Shown: positions 44,846 through 54,619 of the stretch, piece after piece
Numbering within the stretch: the stretch's first letter is position 1
Layout: every line of letters starts with the position of its first letter
Assembly: GCA_950295325.1 (NCBI GenBank)
Contig: OX485805.1
Coordinates: 13,689,501 to 13,753,500 of the forward strand
Reading direction: 5' to 3'
Source: Polytrichum commune
Lineage: Eukaryota; Streptophyta; Polytrichopsida; Polytrichales; Polytrichaceae
DNA: 64,000 nt
The notes under the pieces: generated by a model
Databases searched by the model: none
Told to the model about the DNA's origin: nothing
Seen by the model: only the letters and a program-made list of their open reading frames with translations
Position numbers and translations under genes: made by a program

Positions 44846-45744
44846 TCATCGTGGACGGAGAGGTCGACGAGGCGCACTGGAGGGCCTTCAAAGCCGAATA
44901 TAAGTTTACCAGTGCGTCCATGGCGGCACTCATGAGGGAGGCGGGAGACGACTTCCTCAGATCCAAGCTCGTGAAGGGGGGGAGGAACCGGGCGCTTCCC
45001 GAACACTCAGTGCGGGCCTTCTCCAACTTCATAAAGGAGAAGAAGATCGTCAGTTTCGAAGGCGATGCGCAATTCAACATGGTCACTGTCGAACCTCTCA
45101 GGATCCAGGGTTGGCCGGGTTCTGAGTCAAGGAAGGCGATCAGGACTAGAGCCGGGGACCGCTTCCCCTTCGGAATGATAGACTTCAGGAACATCCCTGG
45201 AGCCTCATTCGAGGGGACTATGAGCACCCCTTTTTACGATCCTTTCTTGTCGAAGTTCGTGGACTACGCCACCCCAAATTCAGGGAGGTCGACGTCTGGC
45301 TCTGGATTGTCGAGGACAGAAGGGCAGAGCAGGTTTACGAGATCGTGCGCAAATTGCAGCCAGAGTATGCCGTCTCGAAATCTCACTACGTTGCTGCACC
45401 AGCGGAGGGGGCGTACAGCACGCTGAAAGACAAGAAGACGAAGATCGTCAACGTGCTGTGTTTGTACTTCGTGTACAAAGCTGAGCTGCTTAAGGTGCCA
45501 AACCATCCCATAGCCAGGATGGAAAAGCTCTTCCAAGTCCAAGAAGGGTTGGGTACCAGCAGGAGCTTATATGACGAGGCGAAGTACGCCAACTACCCCG
45601 CGGATGAGCTGCGCATGGAGTTCTACCTGCGGATGATGAGGACCCTCACGAAGAGAGGGGACTGCATCTTCAACGTTTTCGGGGGGTCCAAACCGATTTT
45701 TGCAGCCATGGTAAGCAGAAAACCCAGAAGTCCCTATACGTTCG

Positions 45745-45838
45745 GTTTGGGTCGAACGACCCAAACTAGGGGCATGCACAGTTTGGGTCGAGCGACCCAA
45801 ACTAGGGCCATGCATAGTTTGGGTCGAGCGACCCAAAC
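45745..45838. repeat. Three B-type palindromes in intron 2 of the element B long gene
   Basis: Cores at 45745-45766 (centre AA), 45781-45802 (AG) and 45817-45838 (AG) lie within the intron 45711-45921. The homologous intron of element A also carries three palindromes. Confidence 0.9.
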
Positions 45839-47047
45839 TAACTATTCTTATTTTGTTTGGAAGTCATTTTCCATTATATGTTCATTTGGTGTTACTAATA
45901 GTATTGATTTTGATTGTGCAGATGTCTGGGTTGAACATCTACTCCTATGTAGAGGATGCCGATGTTCAATTCTACAGGACCCAAAAGGCGCTGGCCAAGA
46001 GAATGGACATCCTCGACTGGATACCCGGATCCTACGTCGAAGAGATCGTCGAGGGGGGCGAGAATCCTTTGGATATTGCGAGGCGAATCAACCCGGGTGA
46101 ATTCGCCATGCGGGCCCCCGTTCAATTGCCAGAGCCGCTCATCGGGTTGCATCCGGGCAATCCGTCTATGGGAGCAGGTGGCAGGGTTGGGGAGGAGGGG
46201 GAGGAAGACGAGGAGGAGGCGGAGGAGGAAGCAGAGAAAGTGGAGGGGGAGGTGGAGGAAGGGGCAACAGGATTCACTCAAGAATCCGAGGCCCCTCAGC
46301 GGAAGAAGGCCATGCGGCCTGCCACGCCGCAGAGCAGGCTGGTGCCCGCATTGACGGTGGACGACGCCAAGGATATGTACTCGAGGGACGCGACGGCCAC
46401 CTTCAGGGAGCGTAGAAGGATGAAGGGGAAGAAGCTGTACGGGGACTATGCGGTGGAGGAGACGATCGCAATAAGCTCCGAGGACGAGGACGACATGGAA
46501 CTCGCCAAGAAGCTGAGGTCTGATCCTGCCTCCCCCAGAGCGTTCGCCGGGAATGTGAGGGTGAAACCGGAGGTCCTCACCGTGGAGGAGGCGAACGCAA
46601 AAATGCTCCGAGACGGGGAGCAGCGTGTGCGACTGCAGAGGGCTGCCGCCGAGGAACCCTCTGTCCGCAACGAAGTCGCGGAGTTGAGGGCTCTCCTGTT
46701 GGAGCAGGAGCGGCAAAGGGCGATGTCCCAAACTCCGTCCCAAGCGGACCTCATCACGCAAGTGATCCAGGGCATGCTGGCGCAGGGATTGGTGATGGCT
46801 CCCCCGAGTTCATTCCCTCACTTGCCCGCAGGCTTCCCTCCACAGGATATCCGCCCGCGGCCGGCGTTGGAGCATTCCTTCAGCTTCGCGGATTTGCTGC
46901 AGCCGCACGCCCGTCCTTACGCGCCTGTGCAGCAGGTGGATGATCCAAACCTTTGGCGCGTCCCCGGAGCGTCCAGCTCGTTGGCACCCCCCCGCTCCGG
47001 CCTCCCATCCTCTTGCCCCCACACCACCAGCGGGACGACCCCCACAT

Positions 47048-47138
47048 GTTTGGGTCGTCCGACCCAAACAGTGCCGACGTTGCAGCGTCGCAGAGCGACC
47101 CTCGCCAAGCAGCAGGGTTTGGGTCGGCCGACCCAAAC
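47048..47138 (+). repeat. Two B-type palindromes within coding exon 3
   Basis: Perfect cores at 47048-47069 (centre TC) and 47117-47138 (centre GC) lie in the Pro-rich tail. In the frame that continues to 47411 they read FGSSDPN and FGSADPN. A third, intronic copy is at 47421-47442. Confidence 0.85.
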
Positions 47139-47442
47139 CCCGTCCCCCATCAGACCCCGGTCGACGAGCCTATGCTAGATGTTGAAGGCCCGCAAGGGCC
47201 TGGTGATACCTCTACTCCTAACCCAGTCGATGAACCAATGCATGATGCGCATGCGGAGGTTGGGTTGGGACAAAGGCCTGACAGTCAGCCTTTGCAGGAG
47301 CAGGTTGCGGCTGACGGCGTCGTCGGAGGCGGCGGTGACAGAGGTGGGGCAGCGCACGCGATGCCGGCATCAACGTCGTCAAGGCACGACCAAGGCGAGG
47401 TAATGCACTGACCCCACTCAGTTTGGGTCGGCCGACCCAAAC

Positions 47443-47948
47443 TTCCTGGGTCTTTGACTTCTTGCCTTGGTCGTGTCCCCTAGCTAGGACGAACTTAGGC
47501 CCCCCCTGGCACTCGCGCCCTTCGTCACCCCCAGCGACCATTCGTTCGTCCACCTACCCCGGCTTGCGACGAAGTCTTCATCACGGCGGCCCGTCTCTTC
47601 AAATTTTCCTAGATTTAGAAGTAGGCTAGTTTGAACGCATCGTCCAACGCGGCTCCCCCAATCAAGATGTACATAGAGCATTGTATATAATATAATCACC
47701 ATTTTTGACTCCTATATACTTGTATATTGTGTTTGAATGTATTTTGTATGCTCTTGTCTCTCTTGTATCCCTTGTTGCACCCCCTCCAAAATGAATCAAT
47801 TGGTTTTGTGTTTGCACCAAGAACACTCGTTTCCTTAATGCTTCGTTTGGACATAGCATGACATAAGTCGCCCACCGTTTTCTCTCGATCGTATCCGCAG
47901 GGCTCGGAGCATAGCGTAGCGGCTCCCCGACGCTCTTCTCCAAGGAGC
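47443..47948. other. Intron 3 and start of exon 4 of the element B long gene, up to S2
   Basis: No independent gene is present. A strong 3' splice site (TTTTCTCTC...ATCCGCAG, near 47899) is followed by GGCTCGGAGCAT, comparable to CAG|GGTCCGTCGGAG before exon 4 of element A. Confidence 0.5.
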
Positions 47949-49732
47949 TGTGAGCCCAAAAGGGTGCCCACATTTAGTCTTAGACCCTTGAAACGTTAGT
48001 TGATGCACTTTGAAGTAGCATGTTACTTCACAAAAATATAAAAAGAGTGAAATGTTAGTCTTAGAAGTACCATGTTGTAAGAGGCTAGGATGTGAGTTGT
48101 TATTGTGTTTTTACCTTCGGAAGGATTTGAGTGAATGAGGATAGGTAAGGAGAACTTGGATTGAGTAGTTAGTGAGTAGGCTAGTACAAATGGATGGAGA
48201 CAACCAAAGTGACTCAAAAGGCAAGTGCATTCGAATTGGGATGAATGGAGGATCACATGGAGCGCACAAGTGGACCACCTCATCATGGCCACTTAATGGG
48301 GAAGGCCCAAGGAAGAATGCAAGGTGGAGGATAAGCAAATTCTCAAAGCACCAATCAAATCACGAGTTAAGCATCGTGGTTTGAATTAAGTGGTGAGCGA
48401 CGATTTGGGAAAGTAAGGGGAGAAAGTTATGGCGGCGGAAAGCGAAGGAGGCTAAGTTTGGGTTGAAGCATCCCAAGTTTGGTAAAGTGTGGTAGGTAGA
48501 AAGCCAAGGCTAGTTAAATGTTCGAATTAGGATCCTTGTTGATCATTTGAGGGAGGAAGGCTTAGAAGATAGGATTGGCGCCTACTAAGTAGGAGGAAAT
48601 CTCAAGGGCTTATCGTGAGCCTTGAGGGTGCTCACCCCCTCAAGCTTACTATATAATCCCTCATTCTTCCCTCACTCATCCTCTCTTTCCTTTGTGCTCT
48701 AAGGCACCCCACGAGTTATAAGTGTGGGTGTGGGAAGCCATATTGGAGCACATGTGTGTGCTTAGTTTTTAGTTTGAGAGCCAAGGCTTGTTAGCCTTGA
48801 AGAGGGCTTGACCTCTTGGTAGAATTAGTGTTGACGTGAAGGATTTTAAAGTTAATTCATGATTCCAATTTGTGGTACTTTAAGTTCATGTTTTGAATAC
48901 ACGTGGTTGCAAGTTCCATGTTTAAGAGTTGAGCACTTGATGTTGTGATGAGTGCAAAAATATACTTGTGTGGATTAGTTAGTCTTAGTGAAGTTAGGAA
49001 ATTCTCTCTCCCCCTCTCCTCTCTAGGATTTTAGGATTTTAGGATTAGAGAAGAATTGTGTGATTAGAAAGGGGTTGTTAGTAGAATTAGGGAAATTAGG
49101 TAGGAAGATTAGTTAAGGGCTTGAATAATTAGTGAGGTAGTTGGGGATTACAACTACAAAGTTGTGGGTTCATGAAGGAGCTGGGTTTATGAAGGAGCTG
49201 GGTTTGTTTAGTTAGAAAGTAAAGAGCTGGGTTTATGAAGGAGCTGGGTTTATGAAGGAGCTGGGTTTGTTTAGTTAGAAGCTAAGAAGCTGGGTTTATG
49301 AAGGAGCTGGGTTTATGAAGGAGCTAGGTTTATGTAATTAGAAAGTAAAGAGATGGGTTCATGAAGGAGCTTAGTAGATAGCCTACCTAATTAGCTCATA
49401 GACAAGTAGTTAGTTACATTATGCTAGTTAGTGTTATGTGTGGCTTTCACAAGTAAATGTATTTGAGATTGACTATAGAGAATAGTGTTTTTTTTAACAC
49501 TTGCATCCTCTCTTTAAAAATAAACCACGTGCACAACTTAATGGAGAATGTGGAGCACTCTCGCGATGGCAAGACAAAGGAAGCAAAGACCAAAGTTAAA
49601 TCCAAGACCACTTGAAGGGTGAACCTTGCACTATGGACTCATCCAAGTCCAAATCCAATACCGTGGAGGAATGTGAGCCCAAACCCACTACTCGGACTAC
49701 GGACGCTTAAGGGTGGGGGGTTTGGCCTCACA
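47949..49732. mobile_element. S2: TG...CA insertion, sister of S1 (1784 bp)
   Basis: Begins TGTGAGCCC and ends GGCCTCACA, flanked by GGAGC (47944-47948) and GGAGT (49733-49737), a 5-bp duplication with one change. It is nearly identical to S1 in inverse orientation over most of its length, lacking about 110-130 bp present near the other end of S1. It interrupts the exon 4 start of element B's long gene. No coding content is seen. Confidence 0.8.
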
Positions 49733-51589
49733 GGAGTGCAGAGGGCAGCACGGCGGCCCCCCGGTTTTACCCGCCCCGCCCCCGCTGCCGAAGAAACGAT
49801 TCCTGGTGTTAGACCTGAACGGTGTCCTCGTGCAGTGCGTTCATTGCCCTAGGGCCCCCACAGTGCCCTTTTGCAAGCCCGAGGACGCTAATTATGACGG
49901 GCCGCCCACGTTCATAAAGAGCAAACTAGTTCACCTCCGCCCGTGGCTTCGGACCTTCCTCCAGATCGCCCAACAACGATGGTGGGTGGTCGTGTGGAGC
50001 TCCATGACGGCCGAGAACACCAATGCGGTCGTGGAGTTCATCTTCAAGGGCATCGAGCCCCCCTGCATGGTCCTAGCACAGGAAGCCTGTAGAATATTGT
50101 ACACACAGGACGGCAAAGTCGTCAAAAAACCAAACAACCCCGCTTCCCCCCAATACCTCAAGGTCTTGAAGCCCATTTTTTGGGACCAGCGACCGTCCTT
50201 GATAGGCGTCCCCTACGACGTCCGCCCCACCCGCGAGAACACGCTCATGGTGGACGACAGCGCCGCAAAGAACATGTTGAACCCGACGGCCAACTTCATA
50301 GTGTGCCCTACCTGGACGGTCGAGAAGGTCCGGGACCGATTTTTGTTAGACCTTAGTAAATACCTCCAGGCGCTCTGGGGAAGCGGACTTCCCGTAAACA
50401 ATTTTGTTAGGAATAATCCCATAGGCGAGAGATACTTGGATCCACGAGACCATTTGTACAGAGAGTTGTTATCTCACGCGAAATTTAACAAGCTCATTTG
50501 AGACAGTACGTGTGTTTGTATGTGTGTGTGTGTATATGCGCCTGCCCATTTTGTGTAATTTACGCTTCATATGTATCTTGATTTTCACGCGCTCTATCTC
50601 CCCCCTTTTCCTTGGGTTTTGTTTTGTTCCAATTTTGGCTCCAGCGTTTGGAGCCCTCGATTGACGTCGTCAGCGAGTCAGACTTGGGGAGCTTCTTCTA
50701 CGAGACCGTTTACGACGCCGCGTCAACCATCGACTACTCCAAGGAGCCTCTTGACGCCGGCGTCGTCGATAGCCCCCCACCCAAGCAAATCTTCCGGCGA
50801 TCTGCGTCCCCGTCACCGCTCAAAGGCATAAATCGCAAATGCGTCCGGACATCCCCCTCTCGGCCCGGCGGCAGTAGTACACCTCAACGGCGGCTGCGGA
50901 TGGACGCTCGGCCTACGAAGAGTGGAACCCTTCCTATTCCTTTGCGGGATGCCTTGCCCCTCCTCGCCAACTCTGACGGGAACGCCCCCGGTGACAAGGT
51001 GAACCCCCCCCCCCCCAAAAAAAACATGGTTATCCGCGCATTACAATCATTTTGCACTTAAAAAATGAATGTGTGACACGTTTGGGTCTTCCTCCCTAAA
51101 CTAACACATGTGTTCTTGCGTTGACGCGTTGCAGGTTGCTCCCACCCGTAAACCTATGCGGTCTAGTGCGTCCATCGAGTTGGAGCGTTTCTACTCCATG
51201 ACCAGAAATGCAAGACAGTCCACTTCATCGTATTCGAATTCTTCGTCGTATAATTCGGGCGGCCGACGGAATACAAAATGTGTTATTGATGGCGTTCACC
51301 CCAAGAATGGCTATAGTCGCGGGGCGGAGATTTTCAGGAATGTTGAAGCAATGCGAGCAAAAGAAGCTGCAGCAAAAGAAAAAGAGGCAAAAGAAAAAAA
51401 AAGCAAAAGAAAATGAAGCAAAAGAAAAAGAGGTAGTATCCGAGGCTAGATAGGCCATAGTAGGCGTAGGGTTTTGGGCCATAGGCAAGAACATTTTGGG
51501 TCGCACTATCCAATGCATGTGTGGTGTTAGCATGATATGCATTTTACATGCCACACTTTGTATGTTTTTTTTTTGCAATAATACAAGTT

Positions 51590-51850
51590 AGACATGATTT
51601 CCCCTTCCATATGGTCTAAGGTTTGGATTGCCCTACCTAAACCATCACAAATATGAGTTTGGAATATTTTGTATGCAATATTATATTGGTTAACATATTA
51701 ACCCTTCAATAAGATCTATGGTTTGGATTGCCCTACCTAAACCATATTCATACAAGCTCTAATATTTTGTGTGCAATAATATGAATGTTTTAAGGTTTCC
51801 CCTTAAATGTGGTCTAAGATTTGGATTGCCCACCCTAAACCATCACAAAT
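51590..51850. repeat. TTTGGATTGCCCTACCTAAACC repeats near the right end of element B
   Basis: Three imperfect tandem units of about 80-110 bp, each containing GTTTGGATTGCCCTACC and TAAACCAT, often with ATCACAAATATGAGTT. They are subterminal and non-coding, and may be binding sites at the long-gene end. Confidence 0.7.
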
Positions 51851-51973
51851 ATGAGTTATTTATGGGGTTCTTGGTCTAAACACCTGCTTCAAAGTGTTCG
51901 CATCTTACAACTTTCTCCAATATGTGTTCCATTTATCCTTGTTCTTATTTATGTGAATGTCTCAAAATGCCCA

Positions 51974-52001
51974 AAAAGTCTCAATTTAACGAATATAGTG
52001 T
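51974..52001. repeat. Right terminal repeat of element B
   Basis: Reading inward on minus: ACACTATATTCGTTAAATTG, GAGACTTTTTGGGCATTTTGAGAC. The GAGAC motif recurs directly about 19 bp apart, as at the corresponding end of element A. Confidence 0.92.
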
Positions 52002-52134
52002 TTCATAGAGAAAGGAGCGATAACAGGTATAAGTACCGAAGAGGATCCTAACGGTAAGCTGTAACCCTAATGGTAAGAAGTAAAACATAGCAGGTAAAAT
52101 ACAAGTAAACTAATTGTGTGCAGAGGTTTCAACA
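52002..52134 (-). repeat. Copia-1 5' LTR, outer part
   Basis: Resumes at TTCATAGAGAAAGG and ends GGTTTCAACA, followed by AAAAA. It is almost identical to the matching part of the intact LTR at 15024-15198. Confidence 0.92.
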
Positions 52135-52809
52135 AAAAACTCGTCATCGGGGACTACTAGCCGCGGAAGTAGATTCGAGTGTGTTATGCAGATGATCAAA
52201 GACACGCATCAACACCCAATCACAACATCTTCGCACCAACAACGCAGGTATCCAACAACCTAGGAGATACACCTCACGCTATTAATTGGGGTGTCAACTG
52301 TTGATTGTCAAGGCAAATGCTTCAAACCAAATCAAATTGCATACCGTCTCAAGTTGCTTGATGTTCTGAAGCATTCTCTCAATTCTGCCTCCTTCGTCCA
52401 AACTCAAAAGGAAATGGGGAACTTCGACTTCTTGCTCAGTCTATCTTTGTAGGGTTTTAGGGTGTTGGAACTAAGATGATACCCTGACTCATCCATCACT
52501 ATTTCATAGATGTAAAGTGCACACTGTTAATTAGCTAAGTTTAGTTTGGGTTAACTGTATATATTGCTTCACTTCAATTCACTTGCTCTCTCTTGAGCAT
52601 TTATGCATCCCACGATTTATCATTTCTCTCAAAGGAGAAAATTAAAGAGTCTCACAGTGAAACACATTTTGAGTGGTTTGGGCGAAGGTCTGGATGTTGA
52701 AAGGAGGGATGGTGGAATGGGTTGGAATAATAGACAGGGACGACACAGTGGGTTGAAGGACTCTATATGAAGGAGCAGGGCTAGAGAAGCAAGGGATTAG
52801 ATTTGGGGT
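52135..52809. other. Unrecognised sequence between Copia-1 and Copia-2
   Basis: The first 60 bp or so may continue the older gag remnant hit by Copia-1. The rest shows no gene, RNA or terminal repeat that I can identify. Confidence 0.4.
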
Positions 52810-53010
52810 TGTTGAAACTCACAAGACACAAGCAGGATTGTGTATGAACTAGGACAGAGGTCACTGTCCGGAACTAACTGGTTCATTGAGGTGTGAGCAG
52901 ACTCACTGTATATGTACAAGAATTGATAAGACCTAATTAATCAAGGAAACCCTAAGTAAAATATAAAATAATAGCTAACCACTAACGGCCTTGTGGGCAG
53001 GGTTTCAACA
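52810..53010 (-). repeat. Copia-2 3' LTR
   Basis: Starts TGTTGAAACTCAC and ends GGTTTCAACA on plus, 201 bp. The adjoining CCCCCTCTTG on plus is the complement of a polypurine tract. Confidence 0.93.
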
Positions 53011-53081
53011 CCCCCTCTTGCACACAAGACGTCTGGAGAACTAAAGTACAAGTGTCAAGCCGTCAGTGATCGTGGGAAGAG

Positions 53082-53807
53082 ATGGATTTGCGGCTGAGGG
53101 AGATAACTTGGTTCCGATTGCTGACGTTACTGATATGGACAGTATTGATGATGCTGAGGCGTGGGATCAGCCAATTGATAGATGTGATCGAAGAGAGGGT
53201 TTTCGACAGAAGTGCGCAGATTTTGAGAGAGGAAAATCCGAAGGGAAAAGTCGGTGCAGCCACTTTACTTCCCCCTCTAAGTGATGAATTGGTCCTTGAG
53301 AGAATTTGGCCACTGCTCCACAAGAGAGTGAACATCTCTCTTTTGTGGAGGTTGAGGAGAGTGAACCATGCTTGGAAGGAGAGTGTTGCGAGGTCGCTGG
53401 AGTGGACTGCGCTGGAAGTAGTCAGAGTCGACACTCCTGGATTGATTCGGTATCTTGAGGAGCGTAGGGAGTGTCGTCCTCCCTTACGGGAGCGAGTTGA
53501 GGACGAAATGAGATCCATTTCGGTGTTGTTATCCGAGAGCCTGGAGGACTTTGCTTTGCAGTCGACTAGTCATCAGTTGATGACGGGCAGGAGTTGGAAA
53601 AGCGAGAGGACTTGGGGTTCGTTAGGTAGTTCAGTCGAGGTCGACTGTGCGTGTGCGAGAGCCGGAATCCCTTGTTCAGGGGAATTTTACAACTGCAGTG
53701 AGAGTGAGAGTTGGCCAGGTGAGGAGATAGGTTCAGACGAAGTGTGGAGTCGTTCTCCCGAAGACTCTCCGAGGGTTTATTTTCCCCGTCACTCAGTGAG
53801 GGGATGA
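53082..53807 (+). CDS. Copia-2 antisense ORF, F-box-like protein (241 aa)
   Basis: Transcribed against gag-pol, between pol and the 3' LTR. MDLRLREITWFRLL gives a hydrophobic N-terminus. Residues about 65-115 (LLPPLSDELVLERIWPLLH, ISLLWRLRRVNHAWKES, LEWTALE) resemble an F-box, and the rest is acidic and Ser-rich. The same ORF exists in Copia-1, broken by element A, so it belongs to the family and is not a chance frame. Its stop overlaps the end of pol tail-to-tail (53789-53807). F-box proteins recruit substrates to SCF ubiquitin ligases; whether this one does is inference. It could also simply be a VNRAW-type host domain captured by the element. Confidence 0.6.
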   Translation: MDLRLREITWFRLLTLLIWTVLMMLRRGISQLIDVIEERVFDRSAQILREENPKGKVGAATLLPPLSDELVLERIWPLLHKRVNISLLWRLRRVNHAWKESVARSLEWTALEVVRVDTPGLIRYLEERRECRPPLRERVEDEMRSISVLLSESLEDFALQSTSHQLMTGRSWKSERTWGSLGSSVEVDCACARAGIPCSGEFYNCSESESWPGEEIGSDEVWSRSPEDSPRVYFPRHSVRG

Positions 53808-54619
53808 GAATTGAAGTCTCTGCAAAGATGAAGCCTTTCTCTGTGGGCTTCAAACTTTGTCCTTCCGAGCGATTTCGTGAGGATGTCAGCGGGTTGCTCT
53901 TGAGAGGGAACAAATTCCACCTTGATGATGTTGTCTTCGACCTTTTGTCGAGTGAAGTGAAAATCAATTTCGAAATGTTTGGATTTTTCATGAAACACTG
54001 GATTATAGCTGAGTTTGATGCTATTTTGATTGTCGCAGTAGAGATTGGTTGGTTGGTTGCCAAGAATTTTGAGTTCACCTAACAATCTCCTAATCCATAT
54101 AGCTTCACACGAGCACTGAGCAAGAGCTCTGTATTCGGATTCACAGGAAGACCTAGAGGTGCTAGACTGTTTCTTGGAGTTCTAAGAAATAGGTGAATTT
54201 CCTAGATAGAAAATGTATGCTCCTACAAAAATTCTGTCATCTACATCTTGTCCGTAGTCGGCGTCGGTGTATCCACGAAGATGATTCTCCTCCCTTTGTT
54301 TAAAAAACAAGCCAAAATCTGGGTACCGACGCACATAGTGTAGAATATGTTTTGTGGCTTGAAGGTGGGCTTCTTGGGGACTCTGCATGAACCTGCTTAC
54401 AACACTGACGGCATGTGCAATGTCTGGCCGTGTTTTAGTAAGAAATAATAATTTTCCTACAAACATCTTATAAATTGTAGCATTGACAGGGGGAGTGCTG
54501 GAATCTTTGGACAAGGATATAGCCTTTGGAAGAGGGGTGTGAGTGGGGGTGCATTCCTCCATGTTGAAAAGGCGGAGAATGCCTAAGGCATAGTTGGTTT
54601 GATGCATGCGTAGCCCCAT
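53789..54619 (-). pseudogene. Copia-2 RNase H region
   Basis: Contains MHQTNYALGILRLF, YTDADYGQDVD and, after a stop near 54182, LYCDNQNSIKL and QPADILTKSLG. It is split into at least two frames. Confidence 0.85.

Larger units (their letters stand above)
44846..51416 (+). pseudogene. Long gene of element B, 5'-truncated and frameshifted
   Basis: Homology to element A begins within exon 2 (about codon 155); exon 1 with the ParB-like region is absent and the 78-bp array stands in its place. Segments: exon 2 remnant 44846-45710 (EGDAQFNM, FPFGMIDFR, WLWIVEDRR, FNVFGGSKP) with a 1-base loss near 45282; exon 3 45922-47403 (TIAISSEDEDD acidic patch, coiled coil) with a shift near the C-run at 46985-46993; S2 insertion in the exon 4 start; exon 4 to 50501 (LDLNGVLVQ, VVVWSSM, MVDDSAAK) with its donor lost; exon 5 50645-50998; exon 6 51135-51416 (NGYSRGAEIF). 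Palindromes sit in both retained long introns. Confidence 0.75.
40207..52001. mobile_element. Large DNA transposon B (complete ends, 11,795 bp)
   Basis: Both termini begin ACACTATATTCGTTAAATTG followed by GAGACTTT. TTCATA is duplicated exactly (40201-40206 and 52002-52007), while the other LTR of Copia-1 shows the same site with a single TTCATA, an unambiguous empty site. Contents: intact DUF7869-type gene on minus, a 78-bp palindrome array, a 5'-truncated long gene on plus, and S2. The private palindrome has half-site GTTTGGGTCG. The non-coding centre is far shorter than in A or C. Confidence 0.95.
15024..52134 (-). mobile_element. Copia-1 retrotransposon, split by elements A, B and S3
   Basis: The LTRs (about 175 bp, TGTTGAAGCGG ... 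GGTTTCAACA on plus) lie at 15024-15198 and at 40159-40206 plus 52002-52134. AAAAA flanks both outer ends (15019-15023 and 52135-52139). The element is read on minus: primer site TGGTATCAGAGC next to the right LTR, gag, protease, integrase, reverse transcriptase/RNase H, then an antisense ORF before the left LTR. Without A (17 kb), B (11.8 kb) and S3 (2.9 kb) it would be about 5.4 kb. Both LTRs share the same sequence around the B target, which gives a direct empty-site comparison. Confidence 0.9.

Noticed and set aside
43925..45227. Long open frames of about 285-300 codons on both strands over the 78-bp array
   Set aside because: The unit length is divisible by three and lacks stops, so frames stay open automatically; the peptides are translated palindrome and linker.
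40207..52001. Assignment of the elements to the CACTA superfamily because the ends contain CACTA
   Set aside because: CACTA elements duplicate 3 bp and start exactly at CACTA. Here the empty-site comparison gives a 6-bp duplication and an extra terminal A, and the encoded proteins are unlike CACTA transposases.
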